Shown here: positions 1-7,217 of the stretch, one piece after another | Layout: each line of letters begins with the position of its first letter | How positions within the stretch are numbered: the first letter of the stretch is position 1 | Origin: JBDKGD01 sp964513095 | Lineage (GTDB): Bacteria > Patescibacteriota > Minisyncoccia > UBA6257 > 2-01-FULL-56-20 | Reading direction: 5' to 3' | NCBI GenBank assembly: GCA_964513095.1 | Contig: CAZELH010000015.1 | Span: 1 to 17,114 of the forward strand | Length of the DNA: 17,114 bases | The notes under the pieces: generated by a model | Databases searched by the model: none | Seen by the model: the letters and a program-made list of their open reading frames with translations, nothing else | What the model was told of the DNA's origin: nothing | Position numbers and translations under genes: made by a program

Positions 1-792
1 CTGATCTTTCATTTCTTCTGTCGAAATACCCTTTAATTCTGCTAATTTTTTGACCGTTTCAACCACGAATGCCGGCTCGTTGCGACGCCCTCGATACGGG
101 GTTGGGGCAACATACGGGGCATCGGTTTCTGAAAGAATGTTTTCACTGGGAAGATATTTCACTACTTCAGCGTACGCGTCGGTAAACGTTATAACTCCTC
201 CAAACGTAAACGAAAATCCGATATCAAGGAGTTTTTTGGCATCGTCTTTCGTGCCGGTAAAAAAATGAATAACCCCCGGACGAAGATTGTGTTTTACTGA
301 TTCAAGGATATTAATCAGATCACCAAAGGCGTCGCGACAGTGAATCATTAGAGGCTTCCCTACTTCCCGCGAGAGATCGATCTGCGTAAACAGTGCTTCT
401 TTCTGGCGAGATTTAGATTCTTCGGGAAGCCGAAAATAATCAAGTCCACACTCGCCTATTGCTACTACTTTTGGATCAGAGCCAAGTGTTTTGTATGCTT
501 CATAGTCAAATACTTCCCCTCCTTTTTCTTGCATCGTTTTTGCCTGATCGTTTGATAATTCATTGGTGTCGTGATACGAGGCGGACGTGTGTGTTGGGTG
601 CAATCCAATTGCCGCCCATACATTTTCATTGGCGCGAGCGAACTCAACAGCACTTTGTGATGTTTCCAATTGAGTACCGACGGTGATCATGGAGACACTG
701 GCGACACGGGCACGATCCATTACTGCGTCGCGGTCGGCGTCGTAAATAGGAAAATGAACGTGGGTATGGGCGTCGAAATAGGGAGTTTCCAT
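1..792 (-). CDS. tatD: TatD family metal-dependent hydrolase (3'-truncated by window edge)
   Basis: I translated this by hand: ATG at 792, open frame to base 1, 264 residues with no stop, so the C-terminus lies outside the window. TatD-family enzymes are cytoplasmic TIM-barrel metal-dependent nucleases (3'-5' exonuclease or DNA repair roles in characterised members). The metal-site motifs are all visible: DAHTH (H9, H11), IGECGLDY (E114), MIHCRDA (H151), IHFFTG (H176) and SETDAPY (D224), followed by the typical PYRGRRNEP segment. The start lies 3 bases after the metG stop, so it is almost certainly co-transcribed with and coupled to metG; metG-tatD adjacency is common in bacteria. No Shine-Dalgarno precedes it. 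Typical family length is about 255-265, so only a few residues should be missing. The family call is secure; the exact substrate is not. Confidence 0.95.
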   Translation of the reverse strand, partial: METPYFDAHTHVHFPIYDADRDAVMDRARVASVSMITVGTQLETSQSAVEFARANENVWAAIGLHPTHTSASYHDTNELSNDQAKTMQEKGGEVFDYEAYKTLGSDPKVVAIGECGLDYFRLPEESKSRQKEALFTQIDLSREVGKPLMIHCRDAFGDLINILESVKHNLRPGVIHFFTGTKDDAKKLLDIGFSFTFGGVITFTDAYAEVVKYLPSENILSETDAPYVAPTPYRGRRNEPAFVVETVKKLAELKGISTEEMKDQ

Positions 793-795
793 GTC

Positions 796-2241
796 TTAGG
801 CGGTATCGGTACGAGGGAATAACACAGGGCCTTTGTGAACCGTGATGGTTTTTTGACTGTCATCACGAACAATACAGGTAGCAATTTTTTTAGTAGCTTC
901 CGGAAGAAACGGGATCAAGAGGGTGTTTATTGCTTCAAGGAGCAGAACAAGTTGAGTAATTACGTGGGTGTCGCCATCGTGTTCCCACGGCTTTTTTTCA
1001 TTGATCATTTTGTCCCCGAACGCAATCAGGTGCCACACTGAAGCCAGAGCGTCATGAAATTTGTAGCCTGCGAGCGCTGACTCATACGTAGCGCGCGCAT
1101 CGTGAATAGCATGGGCGATGTCATCTTCGACGGCAGTATACGCGAGGGGTGATTTTTTGGCAGCAAGCGCGAGAACGCGCGCGGAAAAATTACCAATGCC
1201 GTTGGCGAGGTCGCTGTTGTATCTGCCTTCTAATTTTTCATACGAAAAATCACCGTCGTCGCCAAGTGGAATTTCCCGAAGTAGAAAATATCGGATGGCG
1301 TCAGTGCCATATTTTTCTACCAAGCCAAGCGGATCAATGGCATTCCCTAATGATTTTGAAATTTTTTCACCGCTCACCGTAAAAAATCCATTGGCAATAA
1401 TTTGTTTTGGGAGTGGAAGCCCCGCCGACAATAACATCGCCGGCCAGATGACCGCATGAAACCTCAAAATATCTTTTCCGACCGTTTGGACATCAGCGGG
1501 ATGTATACGCCATGCTTCCAATCCTATCCCCGAAATATAGTTGATGAGTGCATCAAACCACACGTAGATGACGTGGTGCGGATCGCTCGGTACGGGAATC
1601 CCCCATTTTTTTCCCTCACGCGAGATACTAATATCTTCAAGTCCCGCTTCGACAAAGGCAATCACTTCTGAAAATCTATTGGCGGGCACCACAAAGGATT
1701 CGTGGGATCGGTAGTACTCGAGAAGCTCGTTTTGATACTTTGAAAGTTTGAAAAAATAATTTTCTTCTTTGATATGCTCCGGTGCTTTTTTATGGAGTGG
1801 ACACAACCCATCTACCAAATCAGATGGTTTTTTAAAATCTTCACACCCCGTGCAGTACAACCCTTCGTACACCCCTTTATAAATATCTCCTTTTTTCTCT
1901 ACTGAATTCCACACCCCTTCTACCACCTCATGATGACGTTTTTGTGTGGTGCGAATGAAATCGGTGTTTGAGATACCAATCTTTTGCCATGCGGATTGCC
2001 ATGCAACTGCGAGTCGATCCGTATATTCTTCTACTGGTTCGTTATTTTTTATTGCTGCATCAACCGTTTTTTGAGAGTTTTCGTCCGTACCTGTTAGAAA
2101 TTGCACTGCATCCCCTTTTTGACGATGAATGCGTGCTATCGTATCGGCGACAATGGTGGTGTAGGCGTGACCAATATGCGGTTTATCATTTACATAATAA
2201 ATCGGGGTGGTGATATAAAATTTTCTATCAGAATTTTCCAT
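796..2241 (-). CDS. metG: Methionyl-tRNA synthetase, short form
   Basis: Class I aminoacyl-tRNA synthetase that charges tRNA-Met in the cytoplasm (481 residues). Visible motifs: the HIGH box at residues 22-25 (KPHIGHAY) and the KMSKS-type loop KISKS at 293-297. A single zinc knuckle C130-x2-C133, C147-x2-H150 matches the CCCH arrangement of the Thermus-type enzyme. The anticodon-binding helical domain fills about 335-470 and includes the family segment NEKKPWE. The protein stops there: the C-terminal OB-fold (Trbp111-like) tRNA-binding domain of many MetRS is absent, as is common in short forms. It starts at ATG 2241, 53 bases after the perM-like gene, and ends 3 bases before tatD. No Shine-Dalgarno is visible; an AT-rich TTTATAT lies just before the start. 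Confidence 0.97.
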   Translation of the reverse strand: MENSDRKFYITTPIYYVNDKPHIGHAYTTIVADTIARIHRQKGDAVQFLTGTDENSQKTVDAAIKNNEPVEEYTDRLAVAWQSAWQKIGISNTDFIRTTQKRHHEVVEGVWNSVEKKGDIYKGVYEGLYCTGCEDFKKPSDLVDGLCPLHKKAPEHIKEENYFFKLSKYQNELLEYYRSHESFVVPANRFSEVIAFVEAGLEDISISREGKKWGIPVPSDPHHVIYVWFDALINYISGIGLEAWRIHPADVQTVGKDILRFHAVIWPAMLLSAGLPLPKQIIANGFFTVSGEKISKSLGNAIDPLGLVEKYGTDAIRYFLLREIPLGDDGDFSYEKLEGRYNSDLANGIGNFSARVLALAAKKSPLAYTAVEDDIAHAIHDARATYESALAGYKFHDALASVWHLIAFGDKMINEKKPWEHDGDTHVITQLVLLLEAINTLLIPFLPEATKKIATCIVRDDSQKTITVHKGPVLFPRTDTA

Positions 2242-2294
2242 GGGGATATAAAGCAGTGGTGCTATACGAGACTTCTCTTTTTGATACCGTCATC

Positions 2295-3317
2295 CTACCC
2301 CATTTCATCCGGTTGAGGCAACCGGCGCAATGCCGAACGATATTCAATGATCTCCTGTATCACGACGCTCGCGGGAACTGCTACAAATGCACCCAACATA
2401 CCGGCAATTTCCAATCCAACAAGAAGTGACCCGATCACGATAACCGGATGCAAACCAACTGAACGACGAGTGAGGAGTGGGACTAAAATATGTGATTCAA
2501 ACTGATGAATAGCGAGAAAAACTAGCAGTGTGTAAAACGCAAGCACGGGAGAGGTAATCCACGCTGTAAGTATCGCTACTCCACCAGCGACAATGGGACC
2601 AACAAATGGCACGAGCTCGAATAATCCCGCCAAAAAGGCAACGATTAATCCGTGCCGAACATCGAGTAAAAATAATGCCAGATACGCAAGAAGTCCAATA
2701 ATGAGACTCAGGATTAGCTGTGTGCGAAACCAGTTCCCTATCTTGCGACGACTGCGACGATATATCTCTATCGCATCATCTTCGTATTCATCGGGAAACA
2801 CCGCACGAATAAATTTCTCAATACCATCGCGGTTGAGACTTAAATAAAAAGAAGAAAAAAGAACTGCCACGCCCAACCCCACTCCTCCCAAAAAATCGGA
2901 AAATGTTGATATTGGAGATAAATCTCCAGAAAATAATTGCCCTGATAGTCTATTAATAAAGACGGAGATAGAACGTTCGGGTTGAAAATTGACCAATGGC
3001 CCAAGCCAATAACTAGCGGCTGGGCGATTAAACTTTGAAAGAATTGTGTTTATGTCGGCTATCAATAGCGGAAGAATGCTATAAACGATAATGACTGCTG
3101 AAATAATTGTGAGCAAGAAAATGATAACCACACCAAAGGTGCGCGGAATTCCTCTGCGTTCCAAAAAATCTACCAAGAAATCGAGTCCGGCGGATATGAC
3201 TATCGCCAAAAATAATCCCAACAAAATCTGCTGGCCTAAAAATATGATGACCGCGAATACTAGAAAGAAGAATATTCTCCATAAACTGCTCCATGAAATT
3301 TCAACTGACTTAGGCAT
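2295..3317 (-). CDS. AI-2E family (PerM-like) integral membrane protein
   Basis: 340-residue polytopic membrane protein. Hydrophobic segments lie at about residues 12-28, 30-48, 60-83, 143-160, 200-218, 222-250, 256-270 and 289-316, with a soluble stretch at about 88-140. Family-typical features are the PFVGPIVAGG segment near 237-246, the ESHILVPLL segment near 274-282, and HPVIVIGSLL near 290-299. Members of this family (TqsA, YdiK, PerM) are described as AI-2 exporters or Na+/H+ antiporters, but substrate cannot be read from sequence, so AI-2 transport is not implied. The ATG lies 6 bases after the M16 peptidase stop, which indicates co-transcription and probable translational coupling. 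The stop is TAG. Confidence 0.9.
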   Translation of the reverse strand: MPKSVEISWSSLWRIFFFLVFAVIIFLGQQILLGLFLAIVISAGLDFLVDFLERRGIPRTFGVVIIFLLTIISAVIIVYSILPLLIADINTILSKFNRPAASYWLGPLVNFQPERSISVFINRLSGQLFSGDLSPISTFSDFLGGVGLGVAVLFSSFYLSLNRDGIEKFIRAVFPDEYEDDAIEIYRRSRRKIGNWFRTQLILSLIIGLLAYLALFLLDVRHGLIVAFLAGLFELVPFVGPIVAGGVAILTAWITSPVLAFYTLLVFLAIHQFESHILVPLLTRRSVGLHPVIVIGSLLVGLEIAGMLGAFVAVPASVVIQEIIEYRSALRRLPQPDEMG

Positions 3318-3323
3318 TATGCA

Positions 3324-4589
3324 TTAGAGGGTGAGTATTTTTTTAAATTCGTCATCTTCTTTATATGGCCCGACAACTGCCATATTGAGATTGCGTGATA
3401 CGAAGAGTTCTTTTGCCAGCGCCTGAATACCTGCTGGAGTTACCTTATTAATCTTATCAATAACTGCTTCGGGGTTTAAGATCTTCTTGTGCGCAACTTC
3501 TTGAAAGCCATAAAAACTCCCTAACTCATCCGACGTTTCTAGAGATATCATAAAATTGCCAATGAGATGATCTTTTGTTTTTCGCAATTCTTCTTTCGAT
3601 ATGAGTGTATTTTTTAATTTCTTAAATTCTTCAATAATTGCTTCAACTACGATATTAATCTTGGCATGGTCTACTCCTGCTGACACCGCCATGAACCCAT
3701 GATCTTTCAATAAATCTGCACCTGCGCGAATGTAATACGCGGCACCCAATTCTTCCCGCACTCTATGGAATAATCGCGAACTCATTCCACTTCCTAAAAT
3801 TGCCGCAAGCACCTCGAGTTCATGTCGCCGTTTGTCATACATATCAAATGCGCGTACACCTAACACCAAATGCGACTGTTGCGACTCCTTATGCTTTATT
3901 AATACCGCCGGCGATTTCTGGTGTTCCTCTGTTTTTTCTTGATTTATAATTGGTCCTTTTTTTAGACTTCCGAAATATCTTTCGATATCTTTTTGCATTT
4001 TTTTTGGCGAAAAATCTCCCGCTACAACAACAATTGTTTTTCCGGGAACATAGTGCTTTGTGCGGTAATCAATTACCTGTTGCTTGGTAACTTTTCGAAT
4101 GACATCTGCAGTACCTCCAATATCCCAACCTGCTGGTTGATCGCCATATAGCAATTCATTAAAGTAATCTCCCACTTTTCGCATTGGAGTATCTTCGTAC
4201 ATATTAAGCTCCTCAATAATTACTCCCCGCTCTTTATTCATTTCCTCCTCGTCAAAGGTTGGATTAAGATACAAATCAGACACCAATTCGAGCGCTGTTG
4301 CCGTTTTACTCGACTCCACTTTTGCCCAATATCCCGTATATTCTTGTGAAGTAAAGGCGTTGTATTGCGCACCCAAACCATCAAGTTCTGCTGAAATCAT
4401 TCCCGCTCGCGGGCGTTTGGTTGTACCTTTGAATACTAAGTGTTCCAAAAAATGAGAAATGCCATTTATCTCTTTTGTTTCGTACTGAGAACCCGTCTCA
4501 ACCAACACCAACACTGTTGTTGATGGACTTTTTGGTTTTTTGACAAATAATACTCGTAATCCGTTTTTTAATACAATTCGTTCTAGCAT
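3324..4589 (-). CDS. M16 family zinc metallopeptidase (processing-peptidase-like)
   Basis: 421 residues, the usual size of a single-chain M16B peptidase (mitochondrial processing peptidase / PqqL-like). The inverted zinc motif HFLEH is at residues 46-50, and the third ligand is the glutamate at about 126 within ERGVIIEEL, 76 residues after H50, exactly the family spacing. A first M16 domain covers about 1-180, and the inactive C-terminal M16_C domain about 185-360, including the GSGMSSRLFHRVRE segment typical of the family. No signal peptide is seen, so it is predicted to be cytoplasmic. It may process peptides; the substrate is unknown. A GGAG-containing stretch lies about 11-13 bases upstream of the ATG and a TATACT -10-like box is at 4612-4607, so this may head the peptidase-perM-metG-tatD operon. 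Confidence 0.93.
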   Translation of the reverse strand: MLERIVLKNGLRVLFVKKPKSPSTTVLVLVETGSQYETKEINGISHFLEHLVFKGTTKRPRAGMISAELDGLGAQYNAFTSQEYTGYWAKVESSKTATALELVSDLYLNPTFDEEEMNKERGVIIEELNMYEDTPMRKVGDYFNELLYGDQPAGWDIGGTADVIRKVTKQQVIDYRTKHYVPGKTIVVVAGDFSPKKMQKDIERYFGSLKKGPIINQEKTEEHQKSPAVLIKHKESQQSHLVLGVRAFDMYDKRRHELEVLAAILGSGMSSRLFHRVREELGAAYYIRAGADLLKDHGFMAVSAGVDHAKINIVVEAIIEEFKKLKNTLISKEELRKTKDHLIGNFMISLETSDELGSFYGFQEVAHKKILNPEAVIDKINKVTPAGIQALAKELFVSRNLNMAVVGPYKEDDEFKKILTL

Positions 4590-4606
4590 AGTGTTATATG
4601 CTCTCC

Positions 4607-4612
4607 AGTATA
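4607..4612 (-). promoter_or_regulatory. Possible -10 box of the M16-perM-metG-tatD operon
   Basis: TATACT on the minus strand, 17 bases upstream of the M16 ATG, with TG placed two bases before it (TGCT-TATACT) rather than the canonical one. No convincing -35 is visible. Supported mainly by its position at the head of a closely packed operon. Confidence 0.35.
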
Positions 4613-4628
4613 AGCAGAATTTCCTATA

Positions 4629-4648
4629 AAAGCTACCGGTTTTAGCCT
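4629..4648 (-). terminator. Weak terminator-like hairpin after the lytic transglycosylase gene
   Basis: Directly after the TAG stop the minus strand can form a 6-bp stem, AGGCTA paired with TAGCTT (one G-U), around a 7-base loop, followed by a short T-rich run TTTAT. The stem is short and the U-tract is poor, so this may attenuate rather than stop transcription. Confidence 0.3.
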
Positions 4649-6076
4649 CTATTTTGTAATAGCGTCAATATCGTCTTGGAAGCGTCCCGCTTGATCTACT
4701 ACTTTTTGACCATACACATTCAAACACACGTATCTATTCCATCGTCCACCACAATAATATCGAGCAGCTGCTTGTTTTTCATTTTTATCTGCCCCCGCGT
4801 CGCGAAGATAGAGCGCGGCGGCAGTAAAGGCATCGGCATTATTCCATGGGGATGGTGGATTATGCCCAGTGATTGAGGCAATCTTTGATTTATACCCACT
4901 CCAAGTTGTTGGCAAAAATTGCGCAGGACCCATTGCACCTCCATACACCCCGTCTTGATTAGCACAGGACACCGATACTGTTTCCGGCTTGATTGCGAGT
5001 TCACTCAGTAAATCCAAAAATACTTTTTGATCATTTGGGCTCATTGACGTCTGGTAAGTACACTTTCCGACATTGCGACCCAATGCGGATTCGCGATCAA
5101 GTACCGCAAGTATAAAGGCCGCTCTTACGCCCGTGGCATTTGATGCTACTTGGGCATACTCATATGCCTGCTCAAACGTCAATTGGCCACCGCCCAACAA
5201 CTCGAATAATCTATTTCTGATTTGAGAAGCGGCTTCTTTTGTTTTTTTCAGAATCTCTTGATATTTTGCTTCTTGTCCTTTTGTTTGGAGTAATAAATCT
5301 GCTTTTTGCTTTTTCAGCAAATCGGTTTGGGCCTTTTGTTGCGCCTGCAACAATCTGATTGTTTCTGTATCTGATTTTGCTATCGCAAGCTCTGTTTTCC
5401 TATCTTGGAGCTGATCGCGTAGATTTGATATTTGTGTAATTGTGGTTCGCAAACTTCCTTGCAAGAGCCCTATGTTGTGTAAATTTCCAAAAAAATCAGA
5501 GAGGTTTGGATATTTTAAAAATGTCTCTATGGCGCTTTCTTGATCTGCTACATAGAGATTTCGTACTAATCTTCCAAGCGCATCTCGATTCGTCTCAATT
5601 TGCCCCTCAGTTATAACAATTTGACCTTGCGTGTCATCAATCTTTTGATTTAACTCCTTCAATTTTATCGTAACCGCTTTTATTTGCAGATTTATTTTTA
5701 CGATAGTATCGCTTAATCTCGTAATTTCACCCTTCAAGGTGTTGCCTTGTTTTTTATAGCTATCAATTTGTCCTTGATACTGACTGATTTGATTTTCTAA
5801 ATCTTTGAGTTGCGCTTCGAGAGCTTCTCGCTCTTGCTGTGTGGCGGATTGTGCAAACGCATGAGGGGTTTCTGTGGTTGTTGGCGCAACCACCGAGCTT
5901 AACAAAAAGAGCCATGCAGCGCACGCTATCGCGATACATTTTGCCACCGGAGAAATTGTGAAGGAGAAAAATTTTTTATGGGGTGACAAATTCACCCGAC
6001 GAGATAAGCGACGGAAGACGGTGGTGCGACCCACCGTAATATCTTGCACGACATGAGGAAGAGAAACTCGTGACAT
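4649..6076 (-). CDS. Secreted coiled-coil protein with MltB-like lytic transglycosylase domain
   Basis: 475 residues. Predicted to act on peptidoglycan outside the cytoplasmic membrane. A long basic N-region (1-44, with RRLSRRVNL) precedes a hydrophobic segment at about 45-64 and an AFA-Q possible signal peptidase site near 75/76; it could instead be an uncleaved anchor. Residues about 78-285 are heptad-like Gln/Lys/Leu-rich coiled coil, reminiscent of the PcsB/CwlO/EnvC class. Residues about 300-470 resemble the MltB/SLT_2 family: LDRESALG with putative catalytic Glu329, GAMGPAQFLPTTW at 380-392, and NNADAFTAAALYLRDAGA at 412-429. Four cysteines (339, 371, 442, 451) lie only in the catalytic domain and could form two extracytoplasmic disulfides. 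The fusion suggests a self-regulated cell-separation hydrolase, which is inference. It is likely its own transcription unit: an extended -10 lies just upstream and the L25 terminator ahead of that. Confidence 0.88.
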   Translation of the reverse strand: MSRVSLPHVVQDITVGRTTVFRRLSRRVNLSPHKKFFSFTISPVAKCIAIACAAWLFLLSSVVAPTTTETPHAFAQSATQQEREALEAQLKDLENQISQYQGQIDSYKKQGNTLKGEITRLSDTIVKINLQIKAVTIKLKELNQKIDDTQGQIVITEGQIETNRDALGRLVRNLYVADQESAIETFLKYPNLSDFFGNLHNIGLLQGSLRTTITQISNLRDQLQDRKTELAIAKSDTETIRLLQAQQKAQTDLLKKQKADLLLQTKGQEAKYQEILKKTKEAASQIRNRLFELLGGGQLTFEQAYEYAQVASNATGVRAAFILAVLDRESALGRNVGKCTYQTSMSPNDQKVFLDLLSELAIKPETVSVSCANQDGVYGGAMGPAQFLPTTWSGYKSKIASITGHNPPSPWNNADAFTAAALYLRDAGADKNEKQAAARYYCGGRWNRYVCLNVYGQKVVDQAGRFQDDIDAITK

Positions 6077-6095
6077 ATATAGTCTTACACAGTTT

Positions 6096-6104
6096 ATTAT
6101 ACCA
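6096..6104 (-). promoter_or_regulatory. Extended -10 promoter of the lytic transglycosylase gene
   Basis: TGGTATAAT on the minus strand is a perfect extended -10 (TGnTATAAT), 19 bases upstream of the ATG at 6076. Predicted start of transcription is near 6089, giving a leader of only about 12 bases with no Shine-Dalgarno. Its first base is the last T of the L25 terminator T-tract. Confidence 0.6.
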
Positions 6105-6135
6105 AAAACGCCCGGACACTGTATATGCGCGGGCG
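6104..6135 (-). terminator. Rho-independent terminator after L25
   Basis: On the minus strand CGCCCG (6135-6130) pairs with CGGGCG (6114-6109) across a 15-base loop, followed immediately by five T (6108-6104). It sits 23 bases beyond the L25 stop codon. The GC-rich stem plus U-tract make this a convincing intrinsic terminator. Confidence 0.85.
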
Positions 6136-6158
6136 CTTCTCTTCTTCCTTTTATTGCG

Positions 6159-6803
6159 TTATGATTCTTCTTCTTGTGTTTTCTTTGCCTCTCGTTCTTC
6201 TTTCTTTATTTCTGCTTCACTCTTGATTGCCGATAAATCAATCTCTGCGGGCGCTTCTACTTCTTCTTTTTGTGCAGCAAGCGAAGCAATGACCGTTTCT
6301 GGATCAACAAATAATTTTACTTCGGAACCAACTTTTAAGTCTTTTGCCATAATACTATCGCCAACGGTGACCAACGCGGTAAGATCAACGGTAAATGAGT
6401 GCGGCAACTTTTCTGCAGGAGCCTCCACTTCAATTTCAGCCAACGCCTTGTTTACCACGCCACCAGTCTTTACCCCCTCTGATTCACCAATAAATTCAAT
6501 AGGGACATTCGTACGAATCTTTTGACCAGTTTTAATGTGATACAAGTCAACGTGGCGAATTTCGCTCGTTAACGGGTCAATTGCTACTTCGTGAATTAAC
6601 ACTGGGTATTTTTTACCGCCTACTTCTACCTGAACAATCGTTGTTTCACCCGCTGCTTTTAATGTGCGACGAAATTCCTTGGCGGGAAGCGAAAGGTGGA
6701 GATTTTCAATCCCATTGCCGTACAGTTCTGCCGGAATCATCCCCGATGCAAGAAGTTCTTTGGCGGGGGTGGTGAGTTGTCTTGTTTCTGCTTTAAAATC
6801 CAT
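6159..6803 (-). CDS. rplY: 50S ribosomal protein L25, general stress (CTC) form
   Basis: Binds 5S rRNA in the large ribosomal subunit. With ATG at 6803 the protein is 214 residues and begins MDFKAETRQ, close to the usual L25 N-terminus. The N-terminal L25 beta-barrel domain (about 1-90) shows ASGMIPAELYGNG, VEVGGKKYPVLIHEVAIDP and RHVDLYHI. The C-terminal CTC/TL5 beta domain (about 92-185) carries PIEFIGESEGVKTGG and VDLTALVTVGDSI. The last ~30 residues are a charged Glu/Lys tail. A longer reading from TTG at 6851 would add a 16-residue, non-family-like extension and start almost inside the -10 boxes, so I prefer 6803. No Shine-Dalgarno is present. It is monocistronic: divergent promoter upstream, strong terminator downstream. 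Confidence 0.95.
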   Translation of the reverse strand: MDFKAETRQLTTPAKELLASGMIPAELYGNGIENLHLSLPAKEFRRTLKAAGETTIVQVEVGGKKYPVLIHEVAIDPLTSEIRHVDLYHIKTGQKIRTNVPIEFIGESEGVKTGGVVNKALAEIEVEAPAEKLPHSFTVDLTALVTVGDSIMAKDLKVGSEVKLFVDPETVIASLAAQKEEVEAPAEIDLSAIKSEAEIKKEEREAKKTQEEES

Positions 6804-6850
6804 AATAGATACGAGTGTAGCTAATCTTGCTGGTTTTGGCAAGCTTGACA

Positions 6851-6863
6851 ATTATATTATAAT
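6851..6863. promoter_or_regulatory. Divergent -10 region between L25 and the 78-residue gene
   Basis: An AT-rich near-palindrome carries TATAAT on both strands: minus-strand boxes at 6861-6856 and 6856-6851 (toward L25) and a plus-strand box at 6858-6863 (toward the 78-residue gene). A TTGACA lies on the plus strand at 6845-6850 but is only 7 bases from the plus -10, so it cannot be its -35; TAAATC at 6868-6873 would have 17-base spacing to it. Two divergent transcripts with leaders of about 45-55 bases are predicted. Confidence 0.5.
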
Positions 6864-6911
6864 ACAGTAAATCAGTAGTAGCACCTGATCCGCGTCTGCG
6901 AATTCATTATC

Positions 6912-6918
6912 AAAGGAG
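6912..6918 (+). promoter_or_regulatory. Strong Shine-Dalgarno for the 78-residue gene
   Basis: AAAGGAG with 5 bases to the ATG at 6924. It is one of only two clear Shine-Dalgarno sites in the window and is the main reason for calling the small plus-strand reading frame a gene. Confidence 0.75.
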
Positions 6919-6923
6919 TTTTT

Positions 6924-7160
6924 ATGTTTTTATCTCTTATGCTTGGTTATTCCGCTATGGGAAGTCAGGCTCTCTATGAAGACATCGCGACCATACTTTC
7001 GTTAACCTATCAACGCGATCGGTTTGTCGCGTTCCAATATTTTACTGCCCCTCCACCATATTCTCGCATTATCGATACACACAACAAGAGCGGGAATATA
7101 GAGAAAAAAGTTCGATTTAATAACCGTGGATACCGCCCGCGCTCTCATCGGATGCAGTAA
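6924..7160 (+). CDS. Small orphan protein, 78 residues, unknown function
   Basis: I do not recognise this protein. It is the only plus-strand gene. Evidence that it is real: a strong AAAGGAG ribosome binding site 5 bases before the ATG, a TATAAT about 60 bases upstream on the same strand, a perfect GC-rich terminator beginning 27 bases after the TAA stop, and no competing minus-strand gene in the interval. The N-terminal third is mildly hydrophobic (MFLSLMLGYSAMG, then ATILSL) but too short and interrupted for a confident membrane segment. The middle has an aromatic, proline-containing stretch (FQYFTAPPPYSR). The C-terminal third is strongly basic (KKVRFNNRGYRPRSHR), which might suit nucleic-acid or membrane-surface binding; that is speculation. 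It could also be a structured RNA with a fortuitous frame. Confidence 0.6.
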   Translation: MFLSLMLGYSAMGSQALYEDIATILSLTYQRDRFVAFQYFTAPPPYSRIIDTHNKSGNIEKKVRFNNRGYRPRSHRMQ

Positions 7161-7186
7161 ACACCGCTTTTTTTTGAAAACATTTT

Positions 7187-7217
7187 CCTCGCCTGATTTT
7201 TTAGGCGAGGATTTTTT
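7187..7217 (+). terminator. Intrinsic terminator between convergent genes
   Basis: CCTCGCC (7187-7193) and GGCGAGG (7204-7210) form a perfect 7-bp stem with a 10-base loop, followed by ATTTTTT (7211-7217). It is orientated for the plus-strand 78-residue gene. On the minus strand the hairpin follows the aldolase stop, but the next bases are AAAATGTTTTC, a poor U-tract, so termination in that direction is less certain. The T-tract overlaps the aldolase stop codon at 7216-7218. Confidence 0.87.

Noticed and set aside
6070..6525. 151-residue plus-strand frame antisense to L25
   Set aside because: Entirely antisense to a clear ribosomal protein gene and starting in its terminator/promoter region; no expression signals.
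6804..6851. Longer L25 start at TTG 6851
   Set aside because: It adds a 16-residue extension unlike the family's N-terminus and begins immediately downstream of the -10 boxes. ATG 6803 gives the usual MDFKAETR-like start.
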